Below, in pieces: positions 23,105-31,241 of a DNA stretch of 42,634 nucleotides; positions within the stretch are counted from its first letter, which is position 1; every line of letters starts with the position of its first letter. The stretch covers positions 1 to 42,634 of the forward strand of contig NZ_JAQFVG010000335.1 in NCBI RefSeq assembly GCF_029439455.1, in the 5' to 3' direction. Below the pieces are notes generated by a model that worked only from the letters and a program-made list of their open reading frames with translations, searched no databases and was not told the DNA's origin. The position numbers and the translations under genes were made by a program. The stretch comes from Caballeronia sp. BR00000012568055. GTDB taxonomy: Bacteria > Pseudomonadota > Gammaproteobacteria > Burkholderiales > Burkholderiaceae.

Positions 23105-23202
23105 GGTGAGCCTCCTTATCGATTGCGTGGGGGCCGTTGCCGCCACGATTGGATATCAGCAAAACGTGGACCTGAGAGCGATCTGCGCGAAAAACGCAGA
23201 CG

Positions 23203-23229
23203 AAAAAAAAGCCCGCTGTGTGCGGGCTT
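23203..23229 (-). terminator. Rho-independent terminator of the penicillin-binding protein gene
   Basis: On the minus strand GAAGCCCGC pairs with GCGGGCTT around a five-base loop (stem GCCCGC/GCGGGC at 23211-23216 and 23222-23227), and a run of eight T follows. It lies about 90 bp after the stop of the leftward gene at 23316-25661. Confidence 0.9.
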
Positions 23230-23315
23230 CGAATCCATATCAAGTGAAGACATGGAGGAGACAAATTCAGTATAAACCCTGATCGATCCGATTAGCCTGA
23301 ATTTGTGAAATGTTG

Positions 23316-25661
23316 TCACTGAGCAACGCTGGAATCCGATGCCGATACCGCTGGTGCCGAAGACGCTGACGGCAAAATCGGCGGCATCGTCGTGAAGGTT
23401 GGCGGCGGTGGCGTTTCTTCTTCCGTCACTTCCGCAGCAGGCTCGGCCGGCGCGCGTTTCACGGGCGCACGTTTCGGCGCTGCCGTCTGCTTCGCCGCGC
23501 TCGGCTTCGGCGCTTTCGAGAACGTCTCCGCGAACCACGTTTTCACGCGCGTCACCATTGTTTGCCATGGACTTGGTGTTTCGCGCGTGTCGAAGCGCTC
23601 GCGCGTATCGATCAAATGCGAACGCAACGCGCGCTGCGTAAAGTCGCCGACGATGGGCAACGCGCTATGCGCCCCTTGTCCCCAAAAATCGCTGCGCAAG
23701 GTGACGCGGCTGTCGTTGAAACCGACCCACGCGCCCGCGACCAGTTGCGGCTGCATCAGAATGAACCAGCCGTCGGCGTTGTCCTGCGTTGTGCCGGTTT
23801 TGCCCGCGACGTCCGCGCGAATCCCGAAGCGCGTGCGGATCGCCGTGCCGGTGCCGCGGTTGATCACATCGCGCATGACATCGACGAGCTTGTGCGTGGC
23901 GCTCACCGACAACGCGCGCTCGGGCGTGCTCTCGAATTGCGCGAGCACATCGCCGTCCTTGTTTTCGATGCGCGTGACCAGCAGCGGCTCCATGTGATTC
24001 CCGTCATTGGCGATGGTCCCGTACGCCGACACCATTTCCTTCAGCGTCACCGGACTCGTCCCCAGCGCCAGCGACGGCACTTCGTCGAGGTGACTTTCGC
24101 GCACGCCCATATTGCGCGCGAGCCGCGCCACGCGCGCCGGTCCGACCGACTGCATCAGTTGCGCGGTGATGCGGTTCTTCGAAAACGCGAGCGCATCGCG
24201 CAGGCTGACGGGGCGGCCGGTCGGCGCGTAGTCGTCGGTGGGACGCCAGATTTCCTCGCCGCGAATCGGAATCTCGACAGCCTGGTCGATGAACGTATCG
24301 GTCGGCTGCGCGCCGCGCTCGAAGGCCGCGCCGTAGACGAACGGCTTGAATGTCGATCCCGGCTGACGACGCGCCTGCTGCACGTGATCGAACGGATCCT
24401 GCGTGAAATCGCGGCTGCCGACCCACGCCTTGATCTGCCCGCTGCGCGGATCGAGCGCGACGAACGCTGCCTGCACGCGCGTCTTGTTTTCGCACAGTGC
24501 CTGCATGAAGGTGCGATCCGCGCTCAGTTTTTTGATGGCATCGGCATCGCTCAAATTGCTGTTGCGCAGGCTCCGGTAATCGCTCGTCTCGCGGATAAAC
24601 GCATGGGCCAAATCGGCGTCCGCGTTCACACAACCGCCGCGCCCGCCCCACGCCGCATTCGCGATTCCCTGCAACTGATTGCCCTGCAAAGCCAGCGCCT
24701 GCGTCGCCATCGTCTGGAGACGTGAGTCGATGGTCGTGCGCACGACGAGACCATCGGAATAAATATTGAAGTCGTTGTCATCGGCCCAGGTGATGAGCCA
24801 CTTGCGCAACTGCTGCGCGAAATGCGGCGCGCGGCCCGGCTCCTCGGTCTGCCGCTCGAAGTCGATACGCAGCGGCCGCTTTTGCAAACCATCGAGCTTC
24901 GCTTGCGGCAGATGCCCGAAGCGCACCATCTGACCCAGCACGATATTGCGGCGAGCCAGCGCGCGCTCCGGATTGATCACCGGGTTGTAATAGCTATTGC
25001 CCTTCAACATGCCGATCAGCGTCGCGCTTTCGAGCACGTCGAGTTGCCCGGCGGATTTATCGAAATAAGTGCGAGCCGCCATTTCGATGCCGTACGCGTT
25101 GTACAGAAACGGCACCGTATTCAGATACGTCTCCAGAATCTCGCTCTTCGAATACACCGCTTCGATCTTGAATGCGGTGATCGCTTCCTTGAGCTTGCGC
25201 GTGAGCGTCTGCGAACGGCCGATATCTTCCGGATACAGATTGCGCGCGAGTTGCTGCGTGAGCGTCGAACCGCCTTGCCGATCGCCCGAAAACGTATGCA
25301 GCGCCGCCGATGCCGTGCGCCGCCAGTCGATTCCGTGATGCTCGTAAAAGCGACGGTCTTCGGTGGAAATGAGCGCATCGATCACTTGCGGCGACACTTC
25401 CTTGAGACTCACCCATTCGCGATGCGTCGGCCTGAACTCGGCGAGGAGCTTGCCATCGGCGGAATAGATCTGGGCGGGCTGATCGACTTTTGCGCGGCGA
25501 AGATCGCGGATGCCGGGCGTGAACGGGATCAACACGAGCACGTAGAGCAGGAACAGCGCAGGCAGGACGAGCAGCGAGCGGGGTCTGAGATGCGGACGCA
25601 GCCACACCATGAGACGGGCGCGTAACCCTGCAAAAAAGGCTTTGAATTCGGACGCAGTCAC
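23316..25661 (-). CDS. Class A penicillin-binding protein (PBP1A-type transglycosylase/transpeptidase)
   Basis: The 781-residue bifunctional cell-wall enzyme has a membrane anchor at residues 30-48. The GT51 glycosyltransferase domain has the catalytic E101 in STEDRRFYEHHGID and the GGSTLTQQLARNL motif at 130-142. The transpeptidase domain has S436-K439 (GSTFKPF), SKN (494-496) and KTGTT (621-625). A Pro/Ala/Lys-rich tail of about 80 residues ends the protein. It polymerises and cross-links peptidoglycan in the periplasm. Gram-negative PBP1A proteins usually carry an extra OB-like domain; the central part (about 300-395) may contain a divergent one. The large frames on the opposite strand inside this gene are shadows. 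A terminator follows at 23203-23229. Confidence 0.93.
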   Translation of the reverse strand: MTASEFKAFFAGLRARLMVWLRPHLRPRSLLVLPALFLLYVLVLIPFTPGIRDLRRAKVDQPAQIYSADGKLLAEFRPTHREWVSLKEVSPQVIDALISTEDRRFYEHHGIDWRRTASAALHTFSGDRQGGSTLTQQLARNLYPEDIGRSQTLTRKLKEAITAFKIEAVYSKSEILETYLNTVPFLYNAYGIEMAARTYFDKSAGQLDVLESATLIGMLKGNSYYNPVINPERALARRNIVLGQMVRFGHLPQAKLDGLQKRPLRIDFERQTEEPGRAPHFAQQLRKWLITWADDNDFNIYSDGLVVRTTIDSRLQTMATQALALQGNQLQGIANAAWGGRGGCVNADADLAHAFIRETSDYRSLRNSNLSDADAIKKLSADRTFMQALCENKTRVQAAFVALDPRSGQIKAWVGSRDFTQDPFDHVQQARRQPGSTFKPFVYGAAFERGAQPTDTFIDQAVEIPIRGEEIWRPTDDYAPTGRPVSLRDALAFSKNRITAQLMQSVGPARVARLARNMGVRESHLDEVPSLALGTSPVTLKEMVSAYGTIANDGNHMEPLLVTRIENKDGDVLAQFESTPERALSVSATHKLVDVMRDVINRGTGTAIRTRFGIRADVAGKTGTTQDNADGWFILMQPQLVAGAWVGFNDSRVTLRSDFWGQGAHSALPIVGDFTQRALRSHLIDTRERFDTRETPSPWQTMVTRVKTWFAETFSKAPKPSAAKQTAAPKRAPVKRAPAEPAAEVTEEETPPPPTFTTMPPILPSASSAPAVSASDSSVAQ

Positions 25662-25840
25662 AACGGAACGGCGAAGGCCAAAGATGGAAAACCCTGCATC
25701 GTAACGTAAGTTTACAAAGCGACTGTGGTTTCTTCCGATCCTTCGACCGCGCCTTCAAACGTGCGCAAAACAGCAATTTTGACCGAACCGATCAAAATAA
25801 CATTTTTGGTACAAATTACTTACATCTTTACGATCTTTTT

Positions 25841-25858
25841 CGTCCGATATACTGGACG
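25841..25858. promoter_or_regulatory. Inverted repeat over a -10-like hexamer, candidate operator of the TetR gene
   Basis: CGTCC-GATATACT-GGACG has perfect 5-bp arms and encloses TATACT (25848-25853), a good -10 element. It ends 48 bp before the TetR start. Autorepression by the TetR protein is a plausible reading. The -35 element is not clear. Confidence 0.42.
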
Positions 25859-25906
25859 CGTCCACCTAGACCCCGGCGCACAGACGCGGGGCACACTGAG
25901 AGTTCA

Positions 25907-26467
25907 ATGAAGGTATCGAAAGAACAGGCCGAGCTCAATCGCATCGCGTTGCTCGACGCGGCATCACGCCTATACCGCCGGCACGGTTTTGATGGCGTCG
26001 GTGTTGCGCAAATCGCCCGCGAAGCAGGTCTCACGCATGGCAGTCTGTATGGTCACTTCGAGTCGAAGGATCATTACGCGGCCGAGGCGTGCGCACACGC
26101 GTTCAAGAAAAGCCTCGATCTGCTGAAGCGATTCGATGACGACGGCGATCAGCCGCTCGCATCGTTCCGCCGCAGATATCTGTCCGAGGCGTATCGCGAC
26201 GATCCAGGCAACGGCTGCACGATTGCCGCGCTCGCCGCCGATGCCGCGCGCAAACCGGGACCGGTCGCCGAGACCATGACGCAAGGCATCGAATCGTTTA
26301 TCGATGCCTTCACCGAGCGCCTGGACGGTCGCGAACACGCGATGACCACGTTGTCGATGATGGTCGGCGCTTTGATCCTCGCACGCGCGAGCGCGCAGGC
26401 GAATGCGTCACTATCGAAGGAACTGTTGGATACCGTGCTCGGCACGCTCGACGAGCCGGGCGCATAA
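25907..26467 (+). CDS. TetR/AcrR-family transcriptional regulator
   Basis: The 186-residue protein has a TetR helix-turn-helix at about 10-55 (IALLDAASRLYRRHGFDGVGVAQIAREAGLTHGSLYGHFESKDHYAAEA). The ligand domain contains GCTIAALAADAARKPGPV, a motif of a TetR subgroup that often regulates oxidoreductase or efflux genes. The ligand and targets are not known. The neighbours, a divergent penicillin-binding protein and a downstream NYN gene, do not suggest a target. A palindrome over the probable -10 element suggests autorepression. The NYN gene follows 70 bp later. Confidence 0.88.
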   Translation: MKVSKEQAELNRIALLDAASRLYRRHGFDGVGVAQIAREAGLTHGSLYGHFESKDHYAAEACAHAFKKSLDLLKRFDDDGDQPLASFRRRYLSEAYRDDPGNGCTIAALAADAARKPGPVAETMTQGIESFIDAFTERLDGREHAMTTLSMMVGALILARASAQANASLSKELLDTVLGTLDEPGA

Positions 26468-26537
26468 CTCCGGGCGCTGGACACCCAAGCGGCTATCATG
26501 TGCGCATATCAATGTGCACATCCGTCTGGAGAGGTGA

Positions 26538-27707
26538 ATGCCTGCAGCTCAGGAAAGCGTCAGCATGGCGCTGTTTTGCGACTTCGAAAACGTCGCGCTC
26601 GGCGTCAGCGACTCAAAATACGATCAGTTCGATATCAAGCCCGTTCTGGAGCGATTGCTTCTGAAGGGCAGCATCGTCGTGAAAAAGGCTTATTGCGATT
26701 GGGAGCGCTATAAGGCTTTCAAAAAAACCATGCACGAAGCGAGTTTCGAATTGATCGAAATTCCGCATGTGCGTATGTCGGGCAAGAATTCGGCCGATAT
26801 CCGCATGGTCGTAGATGCCCTCGATCTTTGCTACACGAAGTCGCATGTCGATACCTTCGTGATTATCAGCGGCGATTCGGACTTCTCGCCGTTGGTGTCG
26901 AAGCTGCGCGAGAACGCGAAGAAAGTGATTGGCGTGGGCGTGAAAAATTCGACATCGGATCTGCTGGTCGCCAATTGCGACGAATTTATTTTCTACGACG
27001 ATCTGGTACGCGAGCAGCAACGTTCGATGGCGCGTCGCGAGACGCGTGAAGCACGCGATGCGAAGCGTCCGTCGAATAGCGAGAAGCCGCCGAAGCAGGA
27101 TAACGAAGCGCGCAAGTCGCAGGCGATTGCGATTGCCGTCGAGACGTTCGAGGCGCTGGCTTCCGAGCGAGGCGAGAGCGACAAGATCTGGGCGTCGGTA
27201 TTGAAGAGCGCAATCAAGCGTCGCAAACCGGGTTTCAGCGAGACGCACTACGGTTTTCGCGCATTCGGCAATCTGCTCGATGAAGCGCAGGCGCGCGGTC
27301 TGCTCGAAGTGGATCGCGATGAAAAGAACGGATCGTTCGTGTCGCGTGCGCGATCGGTCAGTGTGATGGTCGAATCGAAAGAGCCTGACGTGGTGGCGGT
27401 GCCTGAGCCGGTCGAGCCTGTGGTTGAAGAAGCACCGCAAGCGGAGGCGCAAGCGCAGCCGCAGTCGCAGCCGGTCGATAAACCGCGACGTGCACGCAAG
27501 AGCGCGGGCAAGAAATCCGCGAAGAAAGAAAGCGCGCCGGAAATGCCGCAAGCGATGTTGTTCGAAGCCGCAGCGGAATCGCCGAAAGCGGCGGATGCGC
27601 CGGAAGAAGCGAGTGCGCCCGCCAAACCGAAACCGGCGCGTAAATCGTCATCGCGCACGGGCCGTTCGCGCAAGGCCGCGCAGCCGCAGAAAGAAAACAA
27701 CGCGTGA
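26538..27707 (+). CDS. NYN-domain putative RNase with LOTUS/OST-HTH domain
   Basis: The 389-residue protein has an N-terminal NYN (PIN-like, LabA/DUF88) domain at about 8-165. Acidic metal-site residues are visible in ALFCDFENVALG, KNSADIRMVVDALDL and FVIISGDSDFSPLV. A LOTUS/OST-HTH-like domain follows at about 195-262 (AVETFEALASERGESDKIWASVLKSAIKRRKPGFSETHYGFRAFGNLLDEAQARGLLE), which is thought to bind RNA. The last 115 residues are low-complexity Ala/Pro/Lys/Glu with short basic clusters. NYN proteins are predicted RNases; the RNA target here is unknown. A GGAGAGG ribosome site precedes the ATG. The combination of domains is known in bacteria but poorly studied. Confidence 0.85.
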   Translation: MPAAQESVSMALFCDFENVALGVSDSKYDQFDIKPVLERLLLKGSIVVKKAYCDWERYKAFKKTMHEASFELIEIPHVRMSGKNSADIRMVVDALDLCYTKSHVDTFVIISGDSDFSPLVSKLRENAKKVIGVGVKNSTSDLLVANCDEFIFYDDLVREQQRSMARRETREARDAKRPSNSEKPPKQDNEARKSQAIAIAVETFEALASERGESDKIWASVLKSAIKRRKPGFSETHYGFRAFGNLLDEAQARGLLEVDRDEKNGSFVSRARSVSVMVESKEPDVVAVPEPVEPVVEEAPQAEAQAQPQSQPVDKPRRARKSAGKKSAKKESAPEMPQAMLFEAAAESPKAADAPEEASAPAKPKPARKSSSRTGRSRKAAQPQKENNA

Positions 27708-27714
27708 TGTCACA

Positions 27715-27755
27715 CGCTGCCTGATGCGTTTCTTTTTTGGACGCTTCAGGCAGCG
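27715..27755. terminator. Large hairpin between convergent genes
   Basis: CGCTGCCTGA (27715-27724) pairs exactly with TCAGGCAGCG (27746-27755). An inner GCG/CGC extends the stem after one mismatch. The loop carries TTTCTTTTTT, so the T run lies inside the hairpin rather than after it. It separates the NYN gene from the convergent GNAT gene and probably ends transcription from one or both sides. Confidence 0.6.
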
Positions 27756-27789
27756 ATATTTAGTTAGGCATCCAGATAAACACGCTTGC

Positions 27790-28662
27790 CTACCACACCG
27801 CCTGACTCGTCAGCGCAAACTGTCTGAGCGTGTCATCCGCAGGTGGCGGGCCGTTGAGCGCCATCTGCTCGATGGTATCGACAAGCGGCAGGCCGAGTCC
27901 TTCGAGCCACGACGATAAACCGAACCGCGCGGGGGTATCGACGCGGACGAACATGCCAGCGTTCGACGCGAGCCAATAGCTGATCAGTGCCTTCGCACGG
28001 TTTTGATCCGCCGATTCGGGCGCGACTACCGGCCCGATTACGTGACCGTCGCCGAAGCGTCGGAACAGCGCGAAGCCGATCAGTTCGCCATCGCGATCCA
28101 GCGCGATTCCGCTCGATACATCCAGCAGCGCAGGCATCAACTCCGTGCGATCCAGCCCGCCAGCACGCGATGCCAGCGCGGCCAGACGCGGCGTATCCTT
28201 CGCGCCGATCGGCCGCAGTCGCTCGCCCGGCGGCAGCGATACCAGCGGCGGCTGAAACGCCGCGCCCTGATGCTGATGAATGGTGCCGAGATGCTCGAGC
28301 CCCAGCGATTCACACAGCGGCCTGCCATCCTCCGACGCATGCACCAGCAGCAAACGCGATCCGAGCCGATCCATCAAACGCGTCAGCAACCCGCGCCCGA
28401 TGCCGTGATGCTGATGCTCCGGCGACACGATAAACATACCGACCGTCGCCGCCTCCGCACCGAACTCGAACGCGAGCGCCGTGCCCGCCAGCTCTCCGTT
28501 CTGCGCAACCGCAGCGAGCCCGCGCCCGAGCCGCGCCGCAAAGCGCCAATCGTCCGCGCGATGCCGCCATTTCACCGACATCGACAGCGCATGCGCGGCG
28601 GGGATGTCGTCGGACGTGAACGCCCGGTATTCGACCACCTCGTTCTGGATTGAGTCGGGCAC
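27790..28662 (-). CDS. Two-domain GNAT N-acetyltransferase
   Basis: The 290-residue protein uses a GTG start with AGGAGG a few bases upstream. The N-terminal GNAT domain (about 10-130) contains the acetyl-CoA-binding pattern EHQHHGIGRGLLTRLMDRLG. The C-terminal half (about 145-285) looks like a second, GNAT-like domain beginning LRPIGAKDTPRLAAL and containing GIALDRDGELIGFALFRRFG and VIGPVVAPESADQNRAKALISY. Such double-GNAT proteins acetylate small amines or amino acids in some cases; the substrate is unknown. It is divergent from the aldehyde dehydrogenase gene, with 230 bp between. Confidence 0.85.
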   Translation of the reverse strand: MPDSIQNEVVEYRAFTSDDIPAAHALSMSVKWRHRADDWRFAARLGRGLAAVAQNGELAGTALAFEFGAEAATVGMFIVSPEHQHHGIGRGLLTRLMDRLGSRLLLVHASEDGRPLCESLGLEHLGTIHQHQGAAFQPPLVSLPPGERLRPIGAKDTPRLAALASRAGGLDRTELMPALLDVSSGIALDRDGELIGFALFRRFGDGHVIGPVVAPESADQNRAKALISYWLASNAGMFVRVDTPARFGLSSWLEGLGLPLVDTIEQMALNGPPPADDTLRQFALTSQAVW

Positions 28663-28892
28663 GCAGGCCTCCTCGAAGCTTTCGACAATTACCCCGATCC
28701 TGACATTACGCAGCGCGCGTGGCTAGGACGATCTTCCTGCCGTGCGTTGTGAATAGTGGTGCAACGCAAAACCGCCAGTCGCCATGCCGCGAAACCGCAC
28801 GATCTGCTGAATCGGCAATTTTGTCGGCGAAATATGCGGCGTCTTCGGACCTACGATTTAGATCAGGCCAACGCATTCGGAGACTCACGCAT

Positions 28893-30371
28893 ATGGACCG
28901 TTTCGATCCCGCGAGCATTGCTATCAGAAGCGGGCATTTCATCGGTGGCGAATTGATCGATGCAGGCGCGTCGCGTATTGAAGTCACGCGGCCTTCGGAT
29001 GGCGTGGCGTACGCATCGGTTCCGATCGCGGACGAAGCGATGATCGATTACGCCGTGCAGAACGCATACGATGCCTTCCGCAACAGCGACTGGGCACGCC
29101 GCGCGCCACGCGACCGCGCCCGCGTGCTGCGAAAGTTTGCCGATCTCGTCGCCGCCGATGCCGCCACGCTCGCGCCGCTCGAAGCGCTCGGCTCCACGCG
29201 CCCGATCCGCGATGCCTTCAACTGGGACGTGCCGTTCACCGCCGAGGGCATCCGCTTTTATGCGGAATACGCGGACAAGATCGGCGGCGAAGTGGCGGCG
29301 ACGGATCATCGGCATCTGGGCATGACGATCGCGGAGCCGTACGGCGTGATCGGCGCGATTGCACCGTGGAATTTTCCGCTGGTGATGGCGTCGTGGAAGA
29401 TCGCGCCCGCGCTCGCGGCGGGCAATGCGGTCGTGCTGAAACCATCGGAAATGACGCCGTTTTCGGTGTTGCGGCTTGCGGAACTGGCAATCGAAGCGGG
29501 CGTTCCCGCTGGCATCTTCAATATCGTTCAGGGCGATGGCCGCATTACGGGCGATGCGCTCGTGCGTCACCCGCGCATATCGAAAGTCACGTTCACCGGA
29601 TCGACGCGCACCGGTGCGGCGATCATGGCCGCGTGCGCCGAAACGGGCACCAAGCCGGTCACGCTGGAACTCGGCGGCAAAAGCCCGCAAATCGTTTTCG
29701 CCGATGCACCGCGACTCGATGAAGTCGCGCGGCGCATTGCGGGCGCGATCACGGGGAACGCGGGACAAGTGTGCGTGGCGGGATCGCGTCTCTTGGTGCA
29801 ACGCGCCATTGCCGATCAACTGACAGATCGCATCGCGCAGGCGTTCAGCGAACTAAAAGCCGGTCCGACATGGGACGCCGCGACGAGCTTGCCGCCGATC
29901 ATCTCCGAGCCGCAGGCGCAGCGTATCGACACGATCGTTCAGCGCAGCATCGCCAGCGGCGCATCCTTGCGATTCGGCGGCAAGCGCGCGGACGCATCGA
30001 CACCGGGCGCGTTCTATTCACCGACCTTGCTCTGCGATGTCACGCCCGAAACCGACGCCGTACGCAATGAAATCTTCGGTCCCGTGCTGACCGTCCAACC
30101 GTTCGATACCGAAGAAGAGGCGCTCGCGCTCGCATCGCACGCCGAGTATGGACTTGCGGCGGGCGTGCATACCGCCGATATCGGCCGCGCGCTGCGCATG
30201 GTGCGCGGCATCGAAGCGGGCACGATCTGGGTGAATCGATACGGCCGCACCAGCGACTTCGTGATTCCCACGGGCGGCTACAAGCGCTCGGGCATCGGCA
30301 AAGATTTGGGTAAGCAGGCTTACGAAGCCAATCTGCGCTTCAAAAGCGTCCTCATCGATACAAAAAGCTAA
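28893..30371 (+). CDS. NAD-dependent aldehyde dehydrogenase of the catabolic cluster
   Basis: From the ATG at 28893 (GGAG ten bases upstream) the protein has 492 residues. Active-site residues are N160 (IAPWNFPLVM), K183 (VLKPSEMTP), E259 (TLELGGKSP) and the nucleophile C294 (NAGQVCVAGSRL). The FGPVLTV and TGGYKRSGIGKDLG motifs are also typical. The closest group appears to be the PuuC-like aldehyde dehydrogenases acting on gamma-aminobutyraldehyde-type or similar substrates; this is an impression. It is followed after 176 bp by the haloacid-dehalogenase-type gene and the rest of the cluster in the same direction. It would oxidise the aldehyde made by the neighbouring flavin oxidases. The open frame extends upstream to 28719 without a ribosome site. 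Confidence 0.88.
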   Translation: MDRFDPASIAIRSGHFIGGELIDAGASRIEVTRPSDGVAYASVPIADEAMIDYAVQNAYDAFRNSDWARRAPRDRARVLRKFADLVAADAATLAPLEALGSTRPIRDAFNWDVPFTAEGIRFYAEYADKIGGEVAATDHRHLGMTIAEPYGVIGAIAPWNFPLVMASWKIAPALAAGNAVVLKPSEMTPFSVLRLAELAIEAGVPAGIFNIVQGDGRITGDALVRHPRISKVTFTGSTRTGAAIMAACAETGTKPVTLELGGKSPQIVFADAPRLDEVARRIAGAITGNAGQVCVAGSRLLVQRAIADQLTDRIAQAFSELKAGPTWDAATSLPPIISEPQAQRIDTIVQRSIASGASLRFGGKRADASTPGAFYSPTLLCDVTPETDAVRNEIFGPVLTVQPFDTEEEALALASHAEYGLAAGVHTADIGRALRMVRGIEAGTIWVNRYGRTSDFVIPTGGYKRSGIGKDLGKQAYEANLRFKSVLIDTKS

Positions 30372-30547
30372 GCCAAAACCAAGACCGCATTTTCTGCTGC
30401 AGCGATGCCTCAAAACGCATGACTTATGTGGCCGCACGACACGCATTCAACGCAAGCCGGCATTTTTGCCTTGTTTAAATTTTCCTAAGCCATCGCCACG
30501 CGCGATTTTTTCAAGCCACCGAATCTTCACACGACAGGACAGACACC

Positions 30548-31216
30548 ATGATCGATTTCGAGCCGAAGTACATCACGTTCGATTGCTACGGAACGCTGAC
30601 GAAATTCCGCATGGCCGATATGGCCCGCGAAATGTACGGCGACCGTCTGCAAGGCGACGACCTCGAACAGTTCGTCAAATTTTTCTCGGGCTATCGCCGC
30701 GATGAAGTGCTCGGCGCATGGAAGCCGTATCGCGATGTGATCGTCAATTCGGTGCGCCGTACGTGCGAACGTATGAAGATCGAATTCAAGGAATCGGAAG
30801 CGGAACAGTATTACCTCGCCGTGCCGACGTGGGGCCCGCATCCGGACGTGCCGGAAGGTCTGTCGCGACTGGCTAAGAAGTACAAGCTGGTGATTTTGTC
30901 GAATGCATCGAACGATCAGATTCAGAGCAATGTGGACAAGCTCGGCGCGCCGTTCCATCGAGTTTTCACGGCGCAGCAGGCGCAGTCGTACAAGCCGCGC
31001 ATGCAGGGCTTCGAGTACATGTTCGATCAACTCAATTGCAATCCGGAAGACGTGCTGCATGTGTCGTCGAGCCTGCGTTATGACCTGATGACCGCGCACG
31101 ATATGGGCATCAAGCACAAGGCTTTCGTCAAGCGCGGCCACGAGCCGGGCACGCCGTACTACGAGTATTACGAAGTCGACACCATCGGCGATCTGGCATC
31201 GCAGCTCGGTCTCTGA
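30548..31216 (+). CDS. Haloacid dehalogenase type II-like HAD hydrolase
   Basis: The 222-residue protein has the motifs of the L-2-haloacid dehalogenase branch: ITFDCYGTLTKF with nucleophile D12, VILSNASNDQIQ (motif II Ser/Asn), QSYKPRMQGFEYMF (motif III Lys) and VLHVSSSLRYDLMTAHDMGIKHKAFVKR (motif IV region). The cap domain lies between motifs I and II. True dehalogenases have a characteristic SSNAWD-like motif; here it is SSSLRYD, so the activity may differ. In this setting, between an aldehyde dehydrogenase and a PuuB-like oxidase, a dehalogenase or other C-hetero-bond hydrolase role is open. The gap to the next gene is 25 bp, so it is probably co-transcribed. Confidence 0.8.
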   Translation: MIDFEPKYITFDCYGTLTKFRMADMAREMYGDRLQGDDLEQFVKFFSGYRRDEVLGAWKPYRDVIVNSVRRTCERMKIEFKESEAEQYYLAVPTWGPHPDVPEGLSRLAKKYKLVILSNASNDQIQSNVDKLGAPFHRVFTAQQAQSYKPRMQGFEYMFDQLNCNPEDVLHVSSSLRYDLMTAHDMGIKHKAFVKRGHEPGTPYYEYYEVDTIGDLASQLGL

Positions 31217-31241
31217 TCTTTTACCGCTACTGAAACCGCCG

